In this document: positions 55,194 to 64,000 of the stretch, one piece after another
Numbering within the stretch: position 1 is the stretch's first letter
How the letters are laid out: each line of letters begins with the position of its first letter
Assembly: GCA_018993265.1 (NCBI GenBank)
Contig: JAGKSW010000048.1
Span: 1-64,000, forward strand
Direction: 5' to 3'
Length of the DNA stretch: 64,000 bases
DNA from: Nostoc sp. TH1S01
Lineage (GTDB): Bacteria; Cyanobacteriota; Cyanobacteriia; Cyanobacteriales; Nostocaceae
The notes under the pieces: generated by a model
The model's input: the letters and a program-made list of their open reading frames with translations, nothing else
What the model was told of the DNA's origin: nothing
Database searches by the model: none
Program-made: the position numbers and the translations under genes

Positions 55194-58076
55194 ATGGCAG
55201 CAACAATAGATGACTATCTAGAAACATATCAGCAGGCTTGTACAGCCTACGCTCAACAAGACTATGAATTCGCTGCTACCTTAGTTGATCAGGTAGTACA
55301 AAATGTACCAGATGACCCTAACTGCCATTTATTACGGGGTCATGTCTACTACGTTTTGCAGCAGTACGATGTTGCCAAAGCCGAATATCAAGAAGTATTG
55401 CAGTTGACTGATGAACCAGAAATCATCACTTTTGCCAAAAATGGGCTGGAGAATATCAATCAATATTTACAACCATTAGAAGAACCAGCTATTCCTCTGG
55501 AAGTTGATGATTCAATCAGTATTACAGGTATTTCTGATAGCTCAGAACTGGATACATCAAACTTAGAAGATTTAGGAACATTTGCTAACTTAGATAGTCA
55601 AAGCTTTGATTTCAAGAGCATTGAAGAATCTCAGTCGTCTGTTAACCCATTTGATATTCCCACAGACAGCATTGTGATGAAAACAGCGGTTGAAGAATCA
55701 CCATCGTTAATGGATGATCCTTTTGCCGTTAATCCAGATGAGCATAGTGCCGAACTTAATTACAGTCCAGAAGAAGAAATCGCCTTAGATTTACCCGCAT
55801 TCTGGCAAGAAGACATATCAGTTATCAATTTAGATGATTCAGGGATCACAAATAATCCCTTTAATAGTGGGGCTAATTTGAGCCAAGAAAGCTCACCCTT
55901 TGATAGTCAGAGTATTGATTCTCCTTTTGCAGCAGATAATTTACTCACAGATAATACTTTAGACACTTCATCTGAAGTTTTATTAGCAGAAAAGTCTCCA
56001 GAGCCAAGCATGGCGAGTTTGGACTTAAAAATGGGTATGCTGGATGAAAATTTACCCAAATCTCCAGAAGATATCCCCCATGTGGACGCAAAAACAAATC
56101 AAGATAATGTATTCGCAGCCAAACCAAGTAATTGGTTAGAAAAAATAGAATTTCCGGATAATTCGGCAACTACCAATTCATCTGTTAACGACGATTTTTC
56201 TTTGCAAAACTCTTCTTTGAAAGCTGGCACAACTTTAGACACCAACTCCTTTGATGGTGATGATAATTTTGATTTTGAAGCATTTGAGTCTGCCTTTGGA
56301 TCAGATGAATTCAGAACCGATGAAGATACTAACAGTATGCTCAGTGGTCAAAATTCTAAAAGTAATATCGAATTTTTAGATGACTTTGATGAATTTGACG
56401 ACCTGGGTAATATTCCTGGGTTTGACTTAGCAGACTCGGATATGAGCTTTGGGGATGTAGTCTTATCCGGGCCACTGGAAACCAACAGCAACTCCCACAA
56501 TAAATTTAATGATACTACTGCTAATAATGGCAGTAGCGATCGCGATGAAGAACTATTCACCATTACTGGTTCGCAAGAAGCCGTCCCGATATTTACGCAA
56601 ACCGATGTTTCAAAACTAGAACCAGTAGTAAGTGTTGAGCAAGGCTGGCTAGCACCACTGGAAAATGCTTCTTTGGATATGAAGCCTTTTTTAGTAGCTG
56701 GCACTGTCGGTATTTTCTCAGCACTAGTTGTCGCCGTTGTCAGCTTTGGGGCAACTTCCTTGTCGCCACCACAGCAGCGAGAATCCATTCGCAATACGGG
56801 TTGGGCGATGTCCCTCGCCGCCGGAATTTCTGGATTTGCGACTGCTGCTTTTATGGGAAATCTCACGCTGAAACAAATTCGGCGCACAACCAAAGATTTA
56901 CAGAATCAGTTTGATGCTGTCCGCCAAGGCAATCTCAATGTCCAAGCCACTGTATATTCTGAAGATGAATTAGGTTTGTTGGCGACTGGCTTTAACGAAA
57001 TGGCGCGGGTAATTTTCACAACTACCAATGAAGCCCAACGCAAAGCCGATGAACAAGAAGAAGCGAAAGAAAATTTACAACGGCAAGTAATTCGCTTATT
57101 GGATGACGTAGAAGGGGCAGCCAGAGGTGACTTGACAGTACAGGCGGAGGTGACAGCAGACGTACTCGGAGCCGTTGCCGATGCTTTTAACCTGACAATT
57201 CAAAACTTGCGGGATATCGTGCAACAGGTAAAAGTTGCAGCGCGGGAAGTAACCAAAGGTGCAACCAATTCCGAAACCTTTGCGCGAGCCTTATCGAGTG
57301 ATGCTTTACGCCAAGCCGAAGAGTTAGCTGTCACCTTAAATTCTGTGCAGGTGATGACCGACTCAATTCAACGGGTGGCAGAAGCAGCACGGGAAGCTGA
57401 AATTGTTGCCCGTGATGCTAGTCGCATTGCCCTCAAAGGTGGGGAAGCCGTAGAAAACACAGTGGTAGGGATTTTAGTAATTCGGGAAACTGTGGCGGAA
57501 ACCACCCGTAAAGTTAAACGGCTAGCAGAGTCTTCCCAAGAAATTTCTAAGATTGTGGCGTTAATTTCCCAAATTGCTTCTCGTACCAACTTACTGGCAC
57601 TCAACGCCAGTATTGAAGCAGCCAGAGCAGGGGAAGCCGGACGCGGGTTTGCAATTGTGGCAGATGAAGTCCGCCAGTTAGCGGATAAATCGGCAAAATC
57701 TTTGAAAGAAATTGAACAGATAGTGATGCAAATCCAAAGTGAAACTGGCTCCGTGATGACCGCAATGGAAGAAGGCACACAACAGGTAATTAATGGCACA
57801 AAACTGGCAGAAGAAGCCAAGCTATCGCTGGAAAATATTATTCAAGTAGCAAATCGCATTGATATTCTGGTGCGCTCAATTACCAGCGACACCGTAGAAC
57901 AGACGGAAACTTCCCGTGCTGTCGCTCAAGTTATGCAATCAGTAGAACTGACAGCTCAAGAAACCTCCCAAGAAGCGCAGCGAGTTTCTGGCGCACTCCA
58001 AAACTTAGTGGGTGTGTCCCGTGACTTAATCGCTTCTGTTGAGCGTTTCCGGGTGGATACATTGGAATCAAAGTAA
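55194..58076 (+). CDS. hmpD: Methyl-accepting chemotaxis protein HmpD
   Basis: 960 residues from ATG 55194, chosen because GGGAGGG sits 5 bases upstream; the open frame extends to 55134 inside hmpC. Layout: a TPR-like helical N-terminus (1-100), a very acidic Asn/Asp/Ser/Phe-rich stretch (about 110-485), two helices near 497-515 and 536-555 with only a short loop between them, a HAMP segment, then the signalling hairpin with [21 protein letters not shown] and [15 protein letters not shown]. The short loop means no periplasmic sensor domain, so input is probably cytoplasmic or from pilus activity, as for PilJ-like receptors. Confidence 0.95.
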   Translation: MAATIDDYLETYQQACTAYAQQDYEFAATLVDQVVQNVPDDPNCHLLRGHVYYVLQQYDVAKAEYQEVLQLTDEPEIITFAKNGLENINQYLQPLEEPAIPLEVDDSISITGISDSSELDTSNLEDLGTFANLDSQSFDFKSIEESQSSVNPFDIPTDSIVMKTAVEESPSLMDDPFAVNPDEHSAELNYSPEEEIALDLPAFWQEDISVINLDDSGITNNPFNSGANLSQESSPFDSQSIDSPFAADNLLTDNTLDTSSEVLLAEKSPEPSMASLDLKMGMLDENLPKSPEDIPHVDAKTNQDNVFAAKPSNWLEKIEFPDNSATTNSSVNDDFSLQNSSLKAGTTLDTNSFDGDDNFDFEAFESAFGSDEFRTDEDTNSMLSGQNSKSNIEFLDDFDEFDDLGNIPGFDLADSDMSFGDVVLSGPLETNSNSHNKFNDTTANNGSSDRDEELFTITGSQEAVPIFTQTDVSKLEPVVSVEQGWLAPLENASLDMKPFLVAGTVGIFSALVVAVVSFGATSLSPPQQRESIRNTGWAMSLAAGISGFATAAFMGNLTLKQIRRTTKDLQNQFDAVRQGNLNVQATVYSEDELGLLATGFNEMARVIFTTTNEAQRKADEQEEAKENLQRQVIRLLDDVEGAARGDLTVQAEVTADVLGAVADAFNLTIQNLRDIVQQVKVAAREVTKGATNSETFARALSSDALRQAEELAVTLNSVQVMTDSIQRVAEAAREAEIVARDASRIALKGGEAVENTVVGILVIRETVAETTRKVKRLAESSQEISKIVALISQIASRTNLLALNASIEAARAGEAGRGFAIVADEVRQLADKSAKSLKEIEQIVMQIQSETGSVMTAMEEGTQQVINGTKLAEEAKLSLENIIQVANRIDILVRSITSDTVEQTETSRAVAQVMQSVELTAQETSQEAQRVSGALQNLVGVSRDLIASVERFRVDTLESK

Positions 58077-58171
58077 TTAGTCATTGGTCATGAGTCATTA
58101 GTCAATGACAAAGGACAAGAACAAATGACAAAGGACATCAGACTTAGTAATCAGCACTCAGAACTTTAATT
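58077..58171. repeat. hmpD-hmpE spacer made of repeat fragments
   Basis: Consists largely of TCATTGG/TCATTAG and GACAAAGGACA-type short repeats (ATGACAAAGGACAT), ending in TCAGCACTCAGAAC near the hmpE start. These words recur near 32812 and 38764. Confidence 0.6.
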
Positions 58172-61100
58172 ATGCTGCCGGAACAACAACAGCGGATTTT
58201 AGGTTACTTTATCGAAGAAGCACGAGACCACCTGAACACCATTGAACAGGGGTTGCTGAATTTGCAAAGTACCTTGAACGACCCGGAAATGATCAACGAA
58301 GTTTTTCGGGCAGCCCATTCTATTAAAGGTGGAGCCGCTATGCTGGGTCTCAGCAGTATCCAGCACACGGCTCATCGTCTCGAAGATTGCTTTAAAGTCC
58401 TCAAAGAGCATCCGGTGCGGGTTGATGAAAAGTTAGAGTCTTTATTTCTGGGTGTAGCGGATACTCTCAAAGCTTTATTAGAACATTTAAGCGGCCCCTA
58501 CGGACTTTCAGAAGAAGCGGCTAATACTTTAATGTCCGAAGCTGAACCTGTATTTAAATGGCTGAATGAGCATTTAGACCTGTTGGTACAAGAAGGTAAC
58601 AATGGTGCAGCAGACGATGGTCATACAATCATTCAAGCGCCCCACATAGAAAGTGTCAGTTCGCTGATCGAGATTTTCCCGCAGGATACTTCACCGGCGA
58701 CCGAAGACAGACAAATTACTTCGCCAGCAACACCCACACCAGTCACAGCACCAGAAAATACCTGGATCGAGTTTCAAAATCAGGTGCTGCAATCTCTACG
58801 GCAAATGTTGCAACTTTTTAAGCAACAAGCAACACCGGAATCACGGCAAAATCTTCAGCAATGTTGTCGCCACTTAGAAAAACTGGGACAAAGATGGAAT
58901 CTGCCTAACTGGTCTAGTTTATGTCAAGCCGCCGCTAATGCAATTTGTAATAGTGAGAATACTTATCTTACCCTAGCAAAAATAGTCATTACTGAAATTA
59001 AACAAGCTCAAGAATTAGTTCTGCAAGGCAGAGATGCGGAAATTACAATTAGTCAGCCATTAGAAGCACTCTTGAGTTTTCCAGAATTGGAGTCGTTTTC
59101 TTTAGACTTTAGTCTGGATTTATTTGACAATGAACCAGCCGCGGCGACAGAAACCCCAAATACCAGCAGCACAACTGATGAGGAAGTCTCGCTGATTGCC
59201 AGTGTACAGCCAGCAGATAGTGTGATCAGTTTGACTGATCTGAATGAGCAGTTAAATCAAGGTAGAGCGATCGCAATTAATCATCCTGATGAAAATGCAG
59301 CTAACTCTTTGTTTAGTGATAGTGAAGAGAAATCATCAACTGTAGCGCGGATTGATCATCACGGGCCAGAAGTGGGAGTAGCAGAATTAAATACCCTGGC
59401 AGATTTATTTGAAGGAGAAACGCCAGAATTAGATGAAACTTGGCAACAAGAAGAAATTCTGGATATTAATGCTGTTAGTGGTTTAGAAATAGGTATTACT
59501 GAAAATCCCACAGAAAATAATGATAGTGATTTAGCTGATTTTCTGTCTTTAGATGACGATAAACGCACTGATGAGTCAGCCGTTAATTTCAACACAACCG
59601 AAGACCTTGGTTTATTATTTGGTGATAATTTCTTAGATAAAGAGGCTTCAGCATCAGAAATTGCTAACAAAGCTGAGTTATTTTCTACCAACATCAACAG
59701 CCAAGATGTAGATGAATTGTTAGCACTGACTGGCGATGATCAGCCACTCTCAACTAGTAGTGAAGTATCTCACCCAACTACTGCGGTTAATTCTATTACT
59801 GGGTTATCTGCTGACCAACAAAGTATTTTAGATGAATTATTCCTAGACAATACAAAAACAACTCTTCCAGAAACCAATAATTTTGAGCAGACAGAACTTA
59901 AAGTATCAATATCTGAACCAAACTCTTTATCTTTAGACACTTTATTTGCTGAAGATGAAAATCTATTTATATCTACAGAAGACTCAGGAATCGGAGATTT
60001 ATTTGATAGTCCAACTGCACCAGTAACAAACTTATCTTCCATAGAAGATGATTTGAGTAAATTCTGGAATTCACAAACTGATGCAGATACACAGTCAGAA
60101 TTTGATAATGTTTTAGAAGAAGATGTCACCAAAGCTTTAGAAGAAAGTTTATTTGCAGCGGCTGCTTCTGGGGAAATTTTTGGTGAGCTTCAAGATTCTA
60201 GTGCCGCGAATATAGATGATTATCGAGATGAATTTGAGCTAACTTTCCTTCAGCCAGATTTAGACTTCTCTGGGGATAATGACGATGATTTGTTTGGTGA
60301 TTTAAAGCCACCTATAGTCAGCGATCGCAACGTATCACTACCAGAAATCCGCAATTTTGCTCAACAACCAGAGGCGTTAGATTTTACGCCAGAATTTACT
60401 GAAAAATCATTGGAAGCTGAGGCAGTTGATGCCCAAAGATTCGGCGAATTAGAACTGAATTTCATTGATGAGCTAGATACAGCAGCAGCAGACAATGAAC
60501 CGATTTCTTTAGCTAATTTAGATACCAAAATTCATGGTACATATATTCAGCTAGACAGTTCCGATCATCCATCCTTTGATTTATTTGGAGATATGGATAT
60601 TGGGGAAACTACTGAGGTGTCTGTGAATGAATCTATAATTAATCAAGATGCAGATTTGGGTTTATTAGATGAATTATTAGCTACAGATATTAGCGAACTA
60701 GATACGGATTTAGATCGGTTACTAGCAGAAACAGAAATTATTGAATTTTCCCAACTGCCAAACTTTGAGAATTTACTAGATGATTTATTAGTTGGCAATA
60801 ATAATGAAAAATCTGAGACATTAGAACCGATAATTAGCGATAATTTTGATTTATTTTTAACAGCAGATACAGAGGTAAATTTATCCTCCAATACTGAAGA
60901 AGCCGGATTAAAATTAGAAGTTTATGAAAATATTAATGAGACTGTTGCAGTTGATGTACTAAGAGAGACGACAGAATCACCTGAATTATTAGAAATTAGT
61001 GAGATGTTAGTAGATACAGCAATAATTGAGGAAGAAATTATTGCTGTTGACTCTCCAGAATTAGACATAATATCGGTCACAGAAGAAACCAATACAATAT

Positions 61101-63379
61101 CAGAAGCAGAAAATGAATTTGCTGATTTAGAAGCATTATTAGGCGAGGAATTACCAAGTAATGATGGTGCGATCGCCTCGGAAGATTTTGCAGCTTTAGA
61201 AGCATTATTAGGTGGAGACAACGAAATATCTCAGCCGCCTTCTTCTGCAACTAGCAACCCTAATATCAAAGAATTTCCCACCACAGCCAGCCATAATTTT
61301 GCCAGCGAAACACCTGCATCAGCAAAACTAGAAGATGAATTTAGTGATTTAGAAAAACTCCTGGCGGAAGCAGATAACACCATAGTTCATGCCTCGCCAA
61401 TTAAACCCAACACTGGGAAAGTACCCCGTTCGGGGGGACGGCGCAGATTTGAAGAAACGATGAAAGTGCCAGTTAAACAACTGGACGACATGAGTAATTT
61501 AGTTGGGGAATTGGTAGTTAATCGCAACACCTTAGAACAGGATCATGAACGGCTGCGCCAGTCACTAGATAACTTGCTGATTCAAGTGCAACAGTTGTCC
61601 GATGTAGGCGCGAGAATGCAAGAATTATATGAGCGATCGCTTTTAGAAGCTTCTCTGCTGGCCAGCCGTCACAAAAGAGAAACCCATCATACTTCACCCT
61701 CAGAACATGATACCGACAGGGGTTTAAGCCCATTAGAAATGGATCGGTTTACGCCGTTCCACACATTGTCTCAGGAAATGATTGAATTGATTGTGCGAGT
61801 GCGGGAGTCGGCGAGTGACATTGACTTTGTAACCGAAGAAACTGAACGCGTAGCCAGACAATTCCGTCAAGTCACAACTCAATTGCAAGAAGGTTTAACC
61901 CGCGCTCGCATGGTGCCGTTTTCTCAAGCGATTGACCGTTTGCGGCGTGGTGTGAGGGATAACGCAATCAAATGCGGTAAACATGTAGAGTTGGTGATTG
62001 AAGGTGGCGATACCTTAATTGACAAGATGATTTTAGATCATCTTACTGATCCGCTAACACACATGTTAAATAATGCGATCGCGCATGGCATCGAAACTCC
62101 CGAAGTGCGACAAGCTGCGGGTAAATCACCTGTGGGCGAAATTACCATCCGCGCCTTCCACCAAGGAAACCAAACAGTAATTTCTGTGGGTGATGACGGT
62201 GCAGGTATCGACCCAGAAAAAGTCAAAGCTAAGGCTGTGAAAGTCGGGATGATTTCTAAAGAACAGGCAAAAAGTATCTCGCGGATGGAAGTTTATGATT
62301 TGCTGTTCCAGCCTGGCTTTAGTATCAAAGATAAAGCCGATGAAATTTCTGGTCGTGGCGTAGGGATGGATGTGGTGCGTTCTGAGATTAGTGAAATTCG
62401 CGGGACGGTAAATACAGATTCGGCAATTGGTAAAGGCACAACATTCACTATTCGTTTACCACTCACCTTAAGTATTTGTAAAGCTCTTTGCTGCGTATCT
62501 GATAAAGCGCGAATTGCCTTCCCAATGGATGGTGTGGAAGATACTTTAGATATCCCCGCTAAGAATATTCAATATAATGCTGATGGACAAGCATTTATTT
62601 CCTGGCGGGATACCATTTTGCCATTCCGACCATTGAAAGAACTTTTATCTTTTAACCGTCAGTTGAGTCGCGGTAATGTTTACGGTGGGACAAGAGATGA
62701 TGATACAGTTTCGGTGGTGGTGGTGCGATCGGGCAATACTTTAATTGCTTTACAAATTGACTTGGTACTCAGCGAACAAGAAATTGTAATTAAACAATTT
62801 GAAGGGCCAGCACCTAAACCTATTGGTGTGGCAGGTGCTACGGTTCTGGGTGATGGTCGAATTATGCCAATTGCTGACGTATTGGAAATTATTGACATCT
62901 TCCAAGGAAGAATATCTAAAAATGCTGCTACTGCTTGGCAGCAAAAAGTTCCACCTACCGTTACAGAGACTCCGGCTGAGAAAATTGATCCGACTGTGCT
63001 GATTGTTGACGACTCAATTACAGTTCGAGAATTGTTATCTTTGACCTTTAACAAAGCAGGTTATCGCGTTGAACAAGCACGTGATGGTCAAGAAGCTTGG
63101 GATAAACTGCGCTCTGGACTACCTTGCGACATTGTATTCTGTGACATTGAAATGCCACGTTGCGATGGACTGGAGTTACTCTCGCGCATTCAAAAAGATT
63201 CCAGCCTGAATCACTTACCTATTGCTATGCTCACCTCGCGCGGTGCTGACAAACACCGACAAATGGCGATTCAACTTGGTGCTAGTGGCTACTTCACTAA
63301 GCCTTATCTTGAAGAAGCTTTACTCGAAGCTGCTGTGAGGATGTTGAAGGGAGAGAAATTGGTAAGTAGTAACGGTTGA
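58172..63379 (+). CDS. hmpE: Hybrid CheA-type histidine kinase HmpE
   Basis: 1,735 residues. Hpt domain (1-105) with the phospho-accepting His49 in FRAAHSIKGGAAMLG; a second helical region near 195-300; an acidic low-complexity linker of about 750 residues with recurring LFDS/LFGD and ADLEALLGE motifs; a dimerisation region (about 1090-1230); HATPase with DPLTHMLNNAIAHGIE, GDDGAGID and GRGVGMDVV; a CheW domain; and a C-terminal receiver (about 1608-1730) with the Asp in IVFCDIEMPRCDG. Phosphate is expected to go to its own receiver, HmpA and HmpB. Confidence 0.96.
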   Translation: MLPEQQQRILGYFIEEARDHLNTIEQGLLNLQSTLNDPEMINEVFRAAHSIKGGAAMLGLSSIQHTAHRLEDCFKVLKEHPVRVDEKLESLFLGVADTLKALLEHLSGPYGLSEEAANTLMSEAEPVFKWLNEHLDLLVQEGNNGAADDGHTIIQAPHIESVSSLIEIFPQDTSPATEDRQITSPATPTPVTAPENTWIEFQNQVLQSLRQMLQLFKQQATPESRQNLQQCCRHLEKLGQRWNLPNWSSLCQAAANAICNSENTYLTLAKIVITEIKQAQELVLQGRDAEITISQPLEALLSFPELESFSLDFSLDLFDNEPAAATETPNTSSTTDEEVSLIASVQPADSVISLTDLNEQLNQGRAIAINHPDENAANSLFSDSEEKSSTVARIDHHGPEVGVAELNTLADLFEGETPELDETWQQEEILDINAVSGLEIGITENPTENNDSDLADFLSLDDDKRTDESAVNFNTTEDLGLLFGDNFLDKEASASEIANKAELFSTNINSQDVDELLALTGDDQPLSTSSEVSHPTTAVNSITGLSADQQSILDELFLDNTKTTLPETNNFEQTELKVSISEPNSLSLDTLFAEDENLFISTEDSGIGDLFDSPTAPVTNLSSIEDDLSKFWNSQTDADTQSEFDNVLEEDVTKALEESLFAAAASGEIFGELQDSSAANIDDYRDEFELTFLQPDLDFSGDNDDDLFGDLKPPIVSDRNVSLPEIRNFAQQPEALDFTPEFTEKSLEAEAVDAQRFGELELNFIDELDTAAADNEPISLANLDTKIHGTYIQLDSSDHPSFDLFGDMDIGETTEVSVNESIINQDADLGLLDELLATDISELDTDLDRLLAETEIIEFSQLPNFENLLDDLLVGNNNEKSETLEPIISDNFDLFLTADTEVNLSSNTEEAGLKLEVYENINETVAVDVLRETTESPELLEISEMLVDTAIIEEEIIAVDSPELDIISVTEETNTISEAENEFADLEALLGEELPSNDGAIASEDFAALEALLGGDNEISQPPSSATSNPNIKEFPTTASHNFASETPASAKLEDEFSDLEKLLAEADNTIVHASPIKPNTGKVPRSGGRRRFEETMKVPVKQLDDMSNLVGELVVNRNTLEQDHERLRQSLDNLLIQVQQLSDVGARMQELYERSLLEASLLASRHKRETHHTSPSEHDTDRGLSPLEMDRFTPFHTLSQEMIELIVRVRESASDIDFVTEETERVARQFRQVTTQLQEGLTRARMVPFSQAIDRLRRGVRDNAIKCGKHVELVIEGGDTLIDKMILDHLTDPLTHMLNNAIAHGIETPEVRQAAGKSPVGEITIRAFHQGNQTVISVGDDGAGIDPEKVKAKAVKVGMISKEQAKSISRMEVYDLLFQPGFSIKDKADEISGRGVGMDVVRSEISEIRGTVNTDSAIGKGTTFTIRLPLTLSICKALCCVSDKARIAFPMDGVEDTLDIPAKNIQYNADGQAFISWRDTILPFRPLKELLSFNRQLSRGNVYGGTRDDDTVSVVVVRSGNTLIALQIDLVLSEQEIVIKQFEGPAPKPIGVAGATVLGDGRIMPIADVLEIIDIFQGRISKNAATAWQQKVPPTVTETPAEKIDPTVLIVDDSITVRELLSLTFNKAGYRVEQARDGQEAWDKLRSGLPCDIVFCDIEMPRCDGLELLSRIQKDSSLNHLPIAMLTSRGADKHRQMAIQLGASGYFTKPYLEEALLEAAVRMLKGEKLVSSNG

Positions 63380-63456
63380 GGGTGCTGAGAAAGTTAATTT
63401 CTATTTTTCCTATATCAGATTATGATAAATCTCCAAACAAAAGTGCATCTTCAGAA

Positions 63457-64000
63457 ATGTCAAAACCCGCAGATACCAGCACGAAAAAACTAATTAGCCT
63501 CGCACCCGACAATTGGGTAAGATGGGTGACAGAAATTCCTAATATCAAAGCCAAGGAAATTTTATCGGGAGAATTTCAATGGATAAGTAGAGAAAGTGAT
63601 GTATTAATCCGTGCTACTAGTCCCGAATATGGAGAATTTATCGTATTAAATGAACTGCAATTACGCTACAGTTCTAAAATGCCTCGAAGAATACGTTCCT
63701 ATGCAGCACTGGCAGAAGAAAAATATCAATTACCAACTTACCCAGTACTAATTAATATTTTACAGACAAGTGATGTAGAAATAACCACGAGATTTGAATC
63801 AAATGTTGCCGGATTAACAGCAACTCAAGATTACCGCGTGATTAATTTGTGGGAAGTTGATGTAAATATTCCTTTTCAACAAAATTTACCATCTTTACTT
63901 CCATTTGTACCAATTCTTAAAGGAGGAGGAAATGAGTCTACAATTAGGGAAGCACTGCGAATCTTACGTCGAAATGAAGACTTAAATCAACTGGAGACGG
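63457..64000 (+). CDS. Rpn/DUF2887-like nuclease-transposase family protein, N-terminal part
   Basis: An open frame from ATG 63457 to the window end (181 codons, incomplete). It reads ISLAPDNWVRWVTEIPNIKA, then EILSGEFQWISRESDVLIRA, EYGEFIVLNELQLRY, MPRRIRSYAALAEEKYQLP, YPVLINIL and YRVINLWEVD. This is the N-terminal pattern of a large cyanobacterial family of PD-(D/E)XK, Rpn/transposase-like proteins: E-F...E-L-Q-L-R carries the probable nuclease acid residues. The lost 5' half of the relic at 19503 would be a comparable domain. Such genes move often in these genomes. Confidence 0.75.
   Translation, partial: MSKPADTSTKKLISLAPDNWVRWVTEIPNIKAKEILSGEFQWISRESDVLIRATSPEYGEFIVLNELQLRYSSKMPRRIRSYAALAEEKYQLPTYPVLINILQTSDVEITTRFESNVAGLTATQDYRVINLWEVDVNIPFQQNLPSLLPFVPILKGGGNESTIREALRILRRNEDLNQLET

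Noticed and set aside
56348-56893. Long antisense ORFs across hmpD (and others across 57368-57820, 59359-60132 and 62680-63054)
   Set aside because: These are shadows of the strongly supported hmpD and hmpE reading frames.

Overview
The window is a chromosomal segment of a filamentous, probably heterocyst-forming cyanobacterium (Nostocales, Nostoc/Anabaena-like). Support comes from psbX, ycf66 and an ycf19-type YggT gene, the phylloquinone (men) pathway, a cyAbrB regulator, a complete hormogonium-type hmp chemotaxis locus, many GCGATCGC (HIP1) octamers, and abundant 7-bp tandem repeats typical of this group. From memory, the order calA / ctaB / ctaA / coxBAC resembles the Anabaena PCC 7120 region, but this was not checked.

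Layout. 0-10 kb: a two-helix membrane protein, nagA (-), purE, two ammonium transporter genes, an SGNH hydrolase and ispH. 10-16 kb: phylloquinone genes menF (-), menA-menC-menE (+) and a DHNA-CoA thioesterase gene (-); menC and menE have been invaded in frame by heptad repeats. 16-18.4 kb: a HopA1-family gene and a phosphotransferase gene in one minus-strand unit, the pairing known from class V lanthipeptide and thioviridamide-type dehydration. 19.5-20.4 kb: a truncated Rpn-type gene and a TMEM14 gene. 20.5-26.8 kb: a four-gene plus-strand run with an AAA ATPase (DUF815), a membrane-anchored coiled-coil protein with a TerB-C-like end, a P-loop ATPase (BrxD/SngB-like) and a DEAD/DEAH helicase. 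The last three match the composition of the Shango anti-phage system.

27.7-35.8 kb: cytochrome c oxidase coxB-coxA-coxC (-), the divergent haem A genes ctaA and ctaB (+), a CPBP protease gene and calA (cyAbrB1). 37-42.4 kb: sdhB, two lipoproteins of TolB-like repeats, ycf66, psbX, yggT, and a cluster of very small membrane proteins plus a start-less relic. 42.4-50.4 kb: accC, tRNA-Leu(GAG), a chorismate lyase (plastoquinone pathway), a DUF3352 protein, ccsB and tilS. 50.6-63.4 kb: hmpF (-) divergent from hmpA-B-C-D-E (+), the motility and hormogonium chemotaxis system. The window ends inside an Rpn/DUF2887-like gene.

Functionally the segment joins photosynthetic and respiratory electron transport (phylloquinone, plastoquinone head group, PsbX, cytochrome oxidase and its haem A supply, SdhB, CcsB) with nitrogen uptake, motility signalling, one probable defence island and one possible RiPP-type modification pair. 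Heptad repeats sit between genes, supply stop codons for two genes, and lie inside coding sequence in two others. All functional calls come from reading motifs; no database search was run.
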